DNA of 15,555 nt from Stephanodiscus triporus (Eukaryota > Bacillariophyta > Thalassiosirophyceae > Thalassiosirales > Thalassiosiraceae): NCBI GenBank assembly GCA_036939755.1, contig JALLAZ010000434.1:1-15555 (forward strand). Reading direction: 5' to 3'. This document shows, piece by piece, positions 1-9,500 of this stretch. A program made the position numbers and the translations under genes. Within the stretch, counting starts at the first letter, position 1; each line of letters begins with the position of its first letter. Under the pieces are notes generated by a model, which saw only the letters and a list, made by a program, of their open reading frames with translations, was not told where the DNA came from and did no database searches.

Positions 1-2
1 GA

Positions 3-377
3 TGACTAAACACCAAGGTCCCCCGAGTGGCCAGGGAATACTCCAGGCTCCTGGAGGAGCAAATTATTAAACACCAATTAATAGAGTGAGTGGGGAAGCA
101 CAAACCAAAAGCCAAGGCTGAATTGGTTGGATGAGGAACTGGGAACATACATGAGGTTCGTGGAGAAACACTGCAAAAAATAAAGTCTGGAAGAATTCCC
201 TTTTCTCTGGAAGCCCTGCTTTGGATTAGACGTTCACAGGTGTATCAATCTCTCCTAAGATATCATGCTGGAAAGATTCCCAAGATGGGAAATCTGAAAC
301 AATCGGCTCGCCGATGTGATATCCCCATGCCATCTCCCAATCTATTGAGGAAATATACCTCCGCTTAAAGGTATGTG
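3..377 (+). pseudogene. Retroelement polyprotein remnant, N-terminal part
   Basis: Frame 3 carries a basic, helix-like stretch interrupted by TGA codons at 105-107 and 153-155 and closed by TAA near 375. Short recognisable strings include RVAREYSRLLEEQ, SQVYQSLLRYHAGK and GNLKQSARRC. These resemble the region upstream of the reverse transcriptase in the diatom RT family. No endonuclease domain is visible, but it could lie to the left of the window. It is part of the same element because the next piece continues directly in another frame. Confidence 0.6.
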
Positions 378-788
378 TGAAGAAGTGTGACCATAATCAA
401 AAGAATGGGAAATATTATTGGAGGAAGCACCTCTACAACCGATTGGACGTTGCCAAGGAGAGAGCCAATGAAGAGGCTGCCAATCAGATTCTAGCCATAA
501 TCAAGTGGGAGAAGGAAAAGATCTTCTGGTTCTGGAGATGGATGTCCTACGTCTTAGGCAGTCAAACAACCTGACGGTATGGTTGAGGAGCATACGGGAC
601 AGGAGGATCTGCAGGACGCAATTTGGAATAATATTCACAAGAATACAGGCAACCTCCGGGGAACCTTTGGCTACAATGTGATGTGTCAAACCTCACAAGA
701 GATCCTCGACAGGATGTACGACTACCCACAAGACTTCAACCAGGCAACAAAGGAGATCTTGATCTTGACGGAATACGCGGCTATCTGA
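371..788 (+). pseudogene. Retroelement polyprotein remnant, segment upstream of the RT
   Basis: Two pieces in successive frames carry on the polyprotein. Positions 371-574 read VCVKKCDHNQKNGKYYWRKH and onward; positions 579-788 include the strings GQEDLQDAIWNNIHK and LRGTFGYN. A stop at 572-574 and a frame change separate them. From about 790 to 920 the frame is lost again, although a string like RGSTLGTKRQG before 920 suggests that no large block is missing. No catalytic motif is expected here; the segment is likely a linker that precedes the RT fingers. Confidence 0.6.
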
Positions 789-919
789 CTCCAGATACCT
801 AAATCATCCGTGAGCACTCTGATCACAAGGGAGGAGTGGGGAATCACTGGTGGGGAAAGGCAAAGGAGGAAACCTCATCCTCAATATAGAGGCAGCACTT
901 TGGGTACTAAAAGGCAGGG

Positions 920-1752
920 TTGAGATCGGCCTATGTTTCCCACCTCCAAGCACTGATCGCCACTCTCACAATTCGGCGGGGAATAGTCCTAGATTGTTGG
1001 TCACAAGGTTTATTGGTATTGTTGGAGAAGATTTATGGCTGCTCTCTCATCACAAAATTGAGATCAATTCTCCTTATGGAGGCGGATTTTAACACCACCA
1101 ACAAGACTATATACGGGGTGTGGATGTTACACAACAATGTGAGGAAATACCACCTTATGCCAGAGGAGGTTTTCAGTGAATGCAACAGGCTTGCTGACAA
1201 TGGCACCTTATCCAAGGTCCTGTTCTTTGACATTGCCCAACAACTCCGCCGCCTGGCGGGTCTAGCATTGGTAGATGCAGACAGCTGCTACGACCACATC
1301 ACCCACCTGATGGCGTTGATGGTGTTTCAAGCCTTTGGGGTTCCAACAGGCCCAATTCGATCAATGCTAACCACAATCCAAGACCTGCGGTTTTATCTCC
1401 GTATGGGATACGGCAACTCTGAAGGAACTTCTATCAAGATGGTGAAGAATCAAGGCTTGTGTCAGGAAACGGCACATCTCTGGCGGCATGGACAGTTGTG
1501 AGTATCCCCATGATTGCAGCACATAAAAAGAAGGGCCATGATGCCCATTTCGTCACGCTGCTTTCCAAGACTCTGTGTCACCTAGCAGGGGGGCTCTTTG
1601 TGGATGACACTGACTGGTTCCATTTGGATATGAGAAGGGTGGAAACTGCAGCAGTGGCCCAAGCCTGCTTGCAAGAGGCAGTAATAAGCTGGGGGAACCT
1701 AGTGAATGCAATGGGGGGAGCATTGAAGCCAGAGAAATGCTCATTCACCTGA
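920..1752 (+). pseudogene. Reverse transcriptase domain remnant
   Basis: This is the best preserved piece of the retroelement. RT motif A is at 1274-1294, reading DADSCYD, with Asp codons at 1274, 1280 and 1292. Motif C is at about 1597-1611, reading FVDDTD with the Asp pair at 1603-1608. Between them is the motif-B-like region GNGTSLAAW. A single-base deletion near 1467 splits the domain: the frame runs to QGLCQ and resumes in the next frame at GNGTSL. Another shift near 1748 ends this piece, just after the string KPEKCSF. The catalytic aspartates are intact, so the loss of function comes from frame damage and not from active-site changes. Confidence 0.8.
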
Positions 1753-2606
1753 TCTCCTTCCGGTGGAAAGCAGATGGCACATGGTTGTACGATCAGAACA
1801 AACTCAAACTGGATTTTGTACTGGGAGTTCCAATGGCAGAGGGCTCTCTGGAGGTAATAGAACATCTCCCAGTGAGCAAGGCAATTAAGACGCTTGGCTC
1901 GATGACTTGCCCAGCTGGAAACAGCCTTGCTGCCATGGAAAAAATGAAAACTCAGGGGCAGGAATGGGTGGAGAAAGTTCTCACCAGTAAACTAAGTCGA
2001 CGGAAGGTCTGGTTTATGGTCAATTGTTGGCTATGGCCACGGGTCTTATATGGCATGTGTAATACGGTGTGGGGAGATCTCGACACCTGTAGTATGCAAA
2101 GGATTTACTGGCAGCTCATTGCACGAGGTGGAGTAAGACGGTCAGCCCCAGCGGCCCTATGCCAATTGGACAGGGGCTTCTACGGCATCGGTTGCCCCCA
2201 CCCAGGAGTTGAGTGTCTTATTGGCTAAATAAACAAGCTCCTTATTCACTATGGGTGTAACTCGGGCCTTGGGACTGAGATGCAGGTCACCATGGAGTTG
2301 CTCGCAACGGAAGAACTTGGCATGTCTCCCCAGCCACTTCAGGAATCCTACGGGATGTACAGGAAATGCATCATGAACACATGGATCAAGACAGTATGGG
2401 AGAAGGTGGACAAATTCAATATCAAAATCAAAATCCCCCACTTGCCATTCACTTGCCTCAGGAGGGAGACAAGTGGTTCATGCAGGCGGTTAGGGAGGCA
2501 GGGATTGCAACTTCGGATGAGTGGACCGCTGCCACCAACAAGTTCTTTTCCTGTCGGATATCTTGGATGCCGGGGGAAAAAGCATTGACAAGAAATACCT
2601 TACCCT
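1737..2606 (+). pseudogene. Retroelement remnant, RT thumb and connection region
   Basis: The frame starting near 1737 gives LISFRWKADGTW, then LPVSKAIKTLG and QLDRGFYGIGCPHPGVE. It stops at TAA 2226-2228 and continues in the same frame with INKLLIHYGC, so this stop is a point change (CAA to TAA would explain it). At about 2450-2470 the frame shifts to one that reads EGDKWFMQAVREAGI and then WMPGEKAL, ending at 2606-2608. No catalytic residues are expected here. Confidence 0.65.
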
Positions 2607-2608
2607 GA

Positions 2609-3620
2609 GAGGCGATTCAGAAGTGTGGTCAACTAACATTTTCCCTATTGAATGCCCTCCCCGTTGACATACTGCACTTGGTCTGGTGGATAGTCATTGA
2701 TTCCCTTGCCGCTAGGGGGCGGGTGCAAAACAAAGTCGGCCGTTTCCTATTCAAGGGTCACAAGGTGTGGGACTGGCGATATCACACAGAGTCAAACTGA
2801 CTACTACATCTCCAAGGGGCGGTGATGGATTTCTACACTCCATTGACTATTCTGCGATATTCAAACTGACCTAATTTTTGGACACAATCTAGGATCAGAA
2901 TCCCGATTTAGGACATTGGTGATATATGCTCTGTCAAGCCAGTTGCTCTAGCGGTGTATAGCATTCTCACTTTGACGGCTCCCACCCCAGCTCCACAACC
3001 TCCTCTCAATCTATGGAGCGCAATGCAGGAATGGGGAGAGACGTGGCTATGGGAAAACCTAACCTTGCATGGAGACCCATCGTGGCTGGCGGAAGCAATT
3101 GAGGATAATTCTCTGATGGCAGTAACTGATGGAGCATACATCAAGGAGATATACCCTCAAATTAATTCGGTGGCATTTGTCCTTGAGTGCTCCAAGGGCC
3201 GAGGACAACGTGGGGCTCCTTCGTTGAACATATGCCGGCGCTGGTAGTTATAGAGGTGAACTACTGGGCCTGATGGCAATCCACCTGATCCTTTGTGGAG
3301 TTAACGTTGTTCGCCCTAACCTCAAGGGCTTGGTGATGATATTGTCCAATTGCCTCGGGGCATTGACAAAAGTGCAAGAACTCCCCCCATATTGAATACC
3401 CACCCAGTGCAGTCACTCAGACATCCTCAAAAACATCATGGTTAACTGCAGTGACCTGTCCTTTTCCATACACTACTCCCACGTCAAGGCTCACCAGGAT
3501 GACAACCGGGATCACAATGATCTCTCTCGGGATGCCCAACTCAACTGCCAAATGGATTATCATGCTAAGCGGGCAATTTATGATGCCTATGCTCCACAAG
3601 ACACCCCCACAAGGAGGTTC
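2609..3620 (+). pseudogene. Retroelement RNase H domain remnant and preceding linker
   Basis: Positions of about 2700-2950 read GRVQNKVGRFLFKGHKVW and onward, with stops at 2798, 2867 and 2909. The RNase H region then shows VTDGAY with Asp at 3128-3130, YRGELLGL with Glu at 3258-3260, and SHVKAHQDD with His at 3480-3482, in RNase H order. The expected third carboxylate, an Asp before CLGAL in related elements as I recall them, is AAT (Asn) at 3348-3350. There is a frame change near 3243 and a stop at 3393-3395. Downstream, LSRDAQLNCQMD continues the domain. Confidence 0.75.
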
Positions 3621-4756
3621 CCTCTGGAGCCGATATGCAACTTCCTTGGTTGCAATAAACTCACCTCGGACAAAGGGGAACATCTACGATACTGGGCACA
3701 CAAACAGCTGGCCAAGTCCCGGTTCCATGAGGCAAATATTCTGCATGCTCATCATTTGAAAAGGTGGATTGGGAAGCAGTCCACACAGCGCTCTGCCGAG
3801 TTCCCCGTATGATCCAAATCTGGGCATGCAAGCAGGTTATGGATATTGATCCAGCAAATGGGAACAAACCTTGGGAACATTTGCTCTGCCCTCTTTGTCC
3901 TAGCTGTGCACAAGTCCCGGAAAGTTGTCCACATATACTGTTTTGCAACCACGAGGGGAGAGTCAACGTGCTGGTTAAATCAATAGACCTACTTGCCTCA
4001 TGGCTTGCAGATGTTGATATGGACCCCAACCTACGGGATTGTATAGTGGAATATGCCAAGGGACAGGGAGGAATCTCCATGTCTGAGATATGTTCTAAAC
4101 TGGACGCTAGATTCCGACTCATGGCCCAAGACCAAGATGAGATCAGATGGCGGCGATTTATGGATCGGATGATAAGTCAGAGGATCAGGGAGATTCAAAC
4201 TGTGTTTGCGGTGGCAAATGGACCTTGCGTCACACCTGACCAGTGGGCGTCTGGGGTGGTGATCAAACTCCTTGAGGCGACTCATGGACAGTGGCTGTAC
4301 CGTTGTATCCAAGTCCACGACAGGGTGCAAGGTACAATAGTCACACAGCGCAAGGAAGATCTTCAATGGGAAATAGAGGCGCAGCAAGACCAGGGATTTG
4401 ATGGCCTGTTGGAGGAGGACCAGTTTTCAGGTGAAGTTAACCTAGAGGATTTGGAAAACACCTCCGGGAGTCTCGATGCACGCAGCGCGGGAAGCTGGTC
4501 TACTTTGTGGAGCACCACACCAAAACACCGGTCGCAGTTGGACCGCATTAGAGGGGCATTTCATTACATAACTCTTACCCTGCCCAGGCAGGGAGATGGG
4601 CTTTCAATAGCGTTTCAATCCAGGACAATCTGTCTTGAAGGAGAGAAGCCCTCTCACGCGGTCCCCAACCATGGCGGCCGCCGTCGTCCCACAGCCGCCA
4701 TGGTGCCCCCCCCCCCGGTGCCGCCACATTCAGCAATCAGCCAACATGCTATGTGA
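3621..4756 (+). pseudogene. Retroelement C-terminal region with Cys/His cluster
   Basis: The RNase H frame runs to about 3812, but the homologous reading switches near 3765 to a 330-codon open frame (3764-4756). Near its start is a putative zinc-binding cluster reading CPLCPSCAQ and then SCPHILFCNHEGRV. A CxxC-x2-C plus H-x3-C pattern like this is common at the C-terminus of LINE-type polyproteins. The rest is hydrophilic and ends in a Pro-rich tail over a C12 run at 4708-4719. This is the longest intact frame of the element, but it lacks its own start context and is most simply a fragment. A separate gene here is unlikely. Confidence 0.65.
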
Positions 4757-5522
4757 TAAGTCTATGTTGTTAAAACTAGAGTATATAATTGTTTTTACTA
4801 TTTATTAGCTATTTAAAGGCATGGCGCGTCATGTCAATGTACCGTGCTTGTGTTTTCCAGTTTTTATAGATGGCATGATGATTCCTTGCCATCCTAATCA
4901 GCTTAATCAATAGAGTAGGGTGTTTGGAGCCGATTGGGATTTTTAGGATGGCAAGGATCGAAGAAATGAACTCGTTGAGGGAGGTCATCGTCGCCCTCTT
5001 TCATCCGAAATTTTACCATGGTGAGAGCAGGACATGCGATGGCGGTGCCGTCCCAAAAGAGTCCTGATTAGAAAATTAAGGCTTCACTTGTGGTAATATC
5101 TACGTAGGAATTCGAATTTGTATGATATCCTTTTTTTCATGAACGCCACTGTAGTTGTGCAGTCGATAAAAAGAATTCACGAAAGAGAACACTCCGATCC
5201 TCGACTCCTAGAGAGAGTACGTACGATACATACAACCTAAATATCGTATGATCATAATATTGAACGCAGCAGCTGAATGCTGAGCCTGCTGCTGGATGGC
5301 TGCTGGTGCTAGATATGTATCCTAGTATGTACATGCTGAGGAATTTTAAGGGGGCTGCCCCCCTATTCCTCTTTTTCCAGGAAAAAAAGATACATTTTTG
5401 TACGTAGGAATAGTAGACAGAAAAACCAAAATGCTGGAAAAGCTTATTATGCTGTGGCTCAGCATACCTCTAGATAAATATTATGGCATCTGAATAACTC
5501 CAGCCCTCGTTTCGGCTTGGTC
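4757..5522. other. Intergenic spacer: retroelement 3' side and upstream region of the fusion gene
   Basis: AT-rich DNA with no convincing coding region. It holds a 15-bp inverted repeat (4883-4957), small hairpins such as the one at 5448-5466 (TATGCTG/CAGCATA, 5-nt loop), a G-run/C-run pair near 5350-5361 and a T-run/A-run pair near 5371-5390. An A/T-rich TAGATAAATATT string at 5471-5482 lies about 45 bp before the ATG at 5523 and could be a TATA-like element, but this is weak. An in-frame stop at 5475-5477 limits how far the downstream reading frame can extend. Confidence 0.5.
4883..4957. repeat. 15-bp perfect inverted repeat with 45-nt spacer
   Basis: The left arm TCCTTGCCATCCTAA (4883-4897) is the exact reverse complement of the right arm TTAGGATGGCAAGGA (4943-4957). 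It lies about 130 nt after the retroelement coding remnant. It could be a hairpin in the element's 3' UTR, where LINE reverse transcriptases often recognise structure, or a relic of a small inverted-repeat element. The sequence alone does not decide between these. Confidence 0.75.
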
Positions 5523-6134
5523 ATGGCTCCCTCTCCCCCGATGCCGCCCCCTCCCCCGTCGATGCTCCTTCGCATCATCCTCGACGACGACGACGACGTC
5601 GGGCCGATGATGCGACGCGACCTGTCCCTGACGACGGCGGTCGTGTCCCTCTCGACTCGCGAGCTCCTCGCCGAGGCGAACGCGCTCGATCTCGCGCGTC
5701 GGTCCACAACGAACCTGTACCATCGGGTCCGGGCCCTGTTATTCCTCCATGCGATACACAGGTACCACCTCCCCGAGAGGAGGAGGAGGGGGAGGACGAC
5801 GATGGCGATGTCGACGAGGCTCGGGGGGGAGGAGGGACGAGACGACGACGACGACGACGACGACGACGACAAGGGCAAGGGCAAGGGCAAGGAGGGCGAG
5901 GGCAAGGAGGGCGAGGGCCCGCCATTCTGCTGCCCCCTCGGTCACGCGGCCCTCCTCGACAGGAGATTCGACGAGGCGGTCGACCTGTTCCTCGCCTCGG
6001 TCGAGACGTCGCCGTCAACGATTTCCGTCGATCACGACTACGACGACCACGACGAAGCGACGGGCGCCAGGGCGGGACCCCGCCTCACGTCCCTCGTGTC
6101 GAGCCTGGCGTACTCGTCGTCGTCATCGCATCTC

Positions 6135-6169
<35 letters not shown>

Positions 6170-6532
6170 GACCGACGACGACGACGACGGGGGCCCGCGC
6201 CTCGGGATCGCGACGACGGGACGGCGGCACCCCGCCGCCGCCTCCCCCTCCGCCCCCTCGTCATCTCCCTCCCCCCCCCTCCTCCTGCCGTCGGACGCCA
6301 CGTCGTCGGCTCTCGCTCGCGCATATCGCGAGCTCGCGTTCCAAACCCTCGCCGATCAGGTACGCGACTCGGTCCGATCGCACCCTGGCAACGGGTGGAT
6401 GTTCGAATCGCCGTCGCATCCTTCTTCCGAGGACGACGATGACGGGGGACAACGGGCGCTATCGTCGTCGTCGTCGCCGCCGCCGCTGACGCCCCTCCGC
6501 TGGTCCGAGGTTCTCTTACCCTACGACGTCGT

Positions 6533-6566
<34 letters not shown>

Positions 6567-9500
6567 GGGGGCGCCGGCCCAACCCTCGTGGAGCGGACGC
6601 CGGTGAGGATGGACCTTAGCCACTCGTGCTGGTCGGACATATTCTTCCTCGCCATGGACCGACCGGACATGGCGCGCGTCGTCAACCTATCCGTCGACCT
6701 CGCCGTGTCGCCGCGACGGGGAAAGGGAAAGAGGGAGGGCGGGGGAGGAAACGACGATGACGACGACGTCGTGCCCGTCCCACCGATTGAGTGTCGATTG
6801 CGTCTCACCGCGTCGGACCCGGGGACGATACGCCTTACGAGCGTCGACCTCGGATCCACCGTCCTCCTGACGCGCGTCTCGCAGGTTTTCGACTACGGAT
6901 CGGACCACCTCGGTTTGCTGAGGGCGGGACTCGTCGCGTCCGGGATCGTGCCCCTGGGTCTCGAGGGGTCGCGCCGCGGACGACGACGTGCGGAGGATTG
7001 CGATGACGACGACGATCTGATGATCAAGGACCTCCTTTCCGCCATGATGCCATGCCCCTCGTCGTCGTTATCGTCGTCGGGAGTATGCACGTACGGGTTG
7101 GAAATCATCACGAACGTCCGTGACATACCGAAGGGATCGCGACTCGCGGTGTCGACGAACCTCCTCGGCTCAATGATTGCAATCGGGATGCGCGCGACGG
7201 GACAGACGTCGTCCCTCGTCGGACCCCTCCTCGAGGGGGAGCGTCGTCTCGTAGCCGCGAGGGCAATACTGGGCGAGTGGCTCGGCGGGAGTGGGGGGGG
7301 ATGGCAGGACTCGGGGGGGATGTGGCCCGGCCTGAAGTTGATATGCGGCGTCAGGTCGTCGGGGGGGGATCCGGAGTACGGCGTCAGCCGGGGGAGGCTG
7401 CTCCCCCATCATCGCCTGCTGACTGAGGAGGACGCGCCGGAATCGCTGTTGCGGGAGTTGGGGCGGAGTCTGGTCTTGATCCACGGTAAGCTGAACGTTA
7501 GAGATCGTAACCGTGAGCAGGTCGCATCTAGTCAGTTGTTTTGTCGTTTTCTCATCCCGTTTCGTTCATGCGATCTATGACAACAAAGGCGGCATGGCGC
7601 AGAATGTGGGGTGAGTGCCTGTAAACATGCGACTTAGGTGCTCGATCCTCCCCATGCCCCGATATAATCAAACTAACATTCTATATCTCGGGGTGCCCCC
7701 CCCCCCCGGGCACACCCTCCATTTGACCAAATAGTCCCATTCTTGAGATGGTAACAGAAAAGTATCTGCTGAGGGAGGAGAAAGAATGGCACGCGAGGCA
7801 TCGATCGGTCGAGATAATGGACGAATTGTTGATGGCATTTAGACGGAGCGATGTAAAGACGATTGCAAGTCTCGTAACAGAAAATTTCCTCGGGCCTATC
7901 AGGAGTATAATTCCGTTTGCAAGCAATGTCTACACGGAGACGCTCATCAGGAGGATGCAGGAGCGCTTCGGCGAGAATTTCTGGGGCTTTTTGATGTGCG
8001 GCGGCATGTCCGGCGGCGGAATGGGCTTCTTCTTTGACCCGAACGTGAAGGAAGAAGCGCACGCCGTATTGGAGTCGGTCATGTTGCAAACGAAGAAAGA
8101 GTTGGAGCATTGTTTGCCATTTGCGATGGACCCCGTCTGTTTCAAGTACAGCGTTAACGAAATCGGCACAGTTGCTGAATTGTGCCGCGATCCTGTCGAA
8201 GGTGTCGACGAGGACAAACCTATTCCCGCTTGTACACCTAGCAGTTCAACACTCCAAGACTTGGATAAACTATTGCGTGAGCAAGGATTTGATGTGAAAG
8301 TGCAGGAGCAAATCCGGGCCGATCTTTTAAGTGGTGGAATTGGTAAGGATATTTTCTCGTTTCATTCACGTACATCTCCTGAAACACTTTTTGATCGTTG
8401 CTTGGTCGGTGTTGTTGTCGTTCCTCCCCACACTCTGTTCGTTTGATCGTACTCGCTCACATTTTTGGTCGGTATACATAAGGGCTTGCCAAGAACAGAC
8501 TCTCGTCAGACTCAGAATTGTCTGATGTTTTCCCAGACGACATCATCGCCATCGACGAAGACTGTGGTTCTAAAGATACTCATGCATGCGGTTTGGAAGC
8601 GTTGACGTCTGGCTCAGTGGGCGTTGTTACTCTGGCAGCTGGAGTTGGGTCACGCTGGACTCAAGGGGCAGGAGTAGTTAAGGCCCTTCATCCATTTTGT
8701 TGCATCAGTGGTAAACACCGATCTTTCCTGGACGTTCACCTCGCGAAAAATCGTCGAGTTTCAGCGGAAGTGGGCATGCCGATACCTCACGTCATCACCA
8801 CGAGTTGGATGACTGATGCTGCCATCTCTGGGTATTTAGAATCTCGCAATGACGGATATGACGATACTCCAATTTACTTATCTAAAGGACAAACAATTGG
8901 ACTTCGCATGATCCCGACCGAGCGTGATCTGAAGTTTCTATGGAATGAGCAGTCCCACCAGCGTCTTGACGAGCAGGCGGAGAAGGTTAGAGAAAGCGTG
9001 CATTCCGCTCTAATAAATTGGGCTAAAACTTGCGGTGAAGGATCCGATTACAGGGATAACTCACCGAGTCAATGCCTCAGCCCTGTCGGACACTGGTATG
9101 AGTTCCCGAATCTCCTTCTCAGTGGGACTCTTGCCAAAATGATAAGAGATCGACCCCAACTGAAGACTTTGATGCTCCATAACATAGACACGATCGGGGT
9201 AGACGTCGATGCAAAAATTCTCGGCAAATTCCTTGAATCGAATTCAACTCTAGCATACGAAGTTGTTCCCAGACGCATCGATGACACAGGTGGTGGATTA
9301 TGCCGAGTGAACGGCAAACCTAGATTGGTTGAGGGCCTAGCATTGCCGAGCGCATCAGATGATCTGAAATTTTCTTAGTGAGTATCTATTTCTACCCGAG
9401 AAATTCTGGCATAGCATCGTCACCAACTCGAACTTCCCACGAAACTCTTACATCTGCAGTTACAACAGCCTCACAACCTGGATTGATATTGACAAGGTGA

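Larger units (their letters stand above)
1..4756 (+). mobile_element. Decayed LINE-like (non-LTR) retroelement with RT and RNase H, 5' end outside the window
   Basis: One polyprotein can be followed by hopping between the three forward frames: a basic N-terminal region, a reverse transcriptase, a connection region, an RNase H and a C-terminal region with a Cys/His cluster. The order RT, then RNase H, then Cys/His cluster, with no integrase and no long terminal repeats seen, fits a non-LTR element. I recall similar RT proteins (DADxCYD, FVDDTD and HVKAHQDD motifs) as abundant in diatom genomes; this is memory, not a search. The reading frame is broken by in-frame stops (for example at 105-107, 153-155, 2226-2228, 2798-2800, 2867-2869, 2909-2911 and 3393-3395) and by frameshifts near 1467, 1748, 2460, 3243 and 3765, so the copy cannot make a full protein. 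The left end is cut by the window. The right end is set to the last stop of the coding remnant; no target-site duplication was found. Confidence 0.85.

Noticed and set aside
3661..4122. 153-codon open frame on the - strand inside the retroelement
   Set aside because: It is antisense to the Cys/His-cluster frame and has no motif of its own.
5459..7484. Several long open frames on the - strand and in the other + frames opposite exon 1 (Arg-, Ser- and Val-rich)
   Set aside because: They arise because (ACG/CGT)n has no stop codon in any frame. They show only low-complexity protein and no domain motif.
8343..8446. Reading frame continuing after 8342 to a stop at 8444-8446
   Set aside because: It is intron read-through: GTAAGG at 8343 is a good donor and splicing to 8510 restores a sequence that fits the family.
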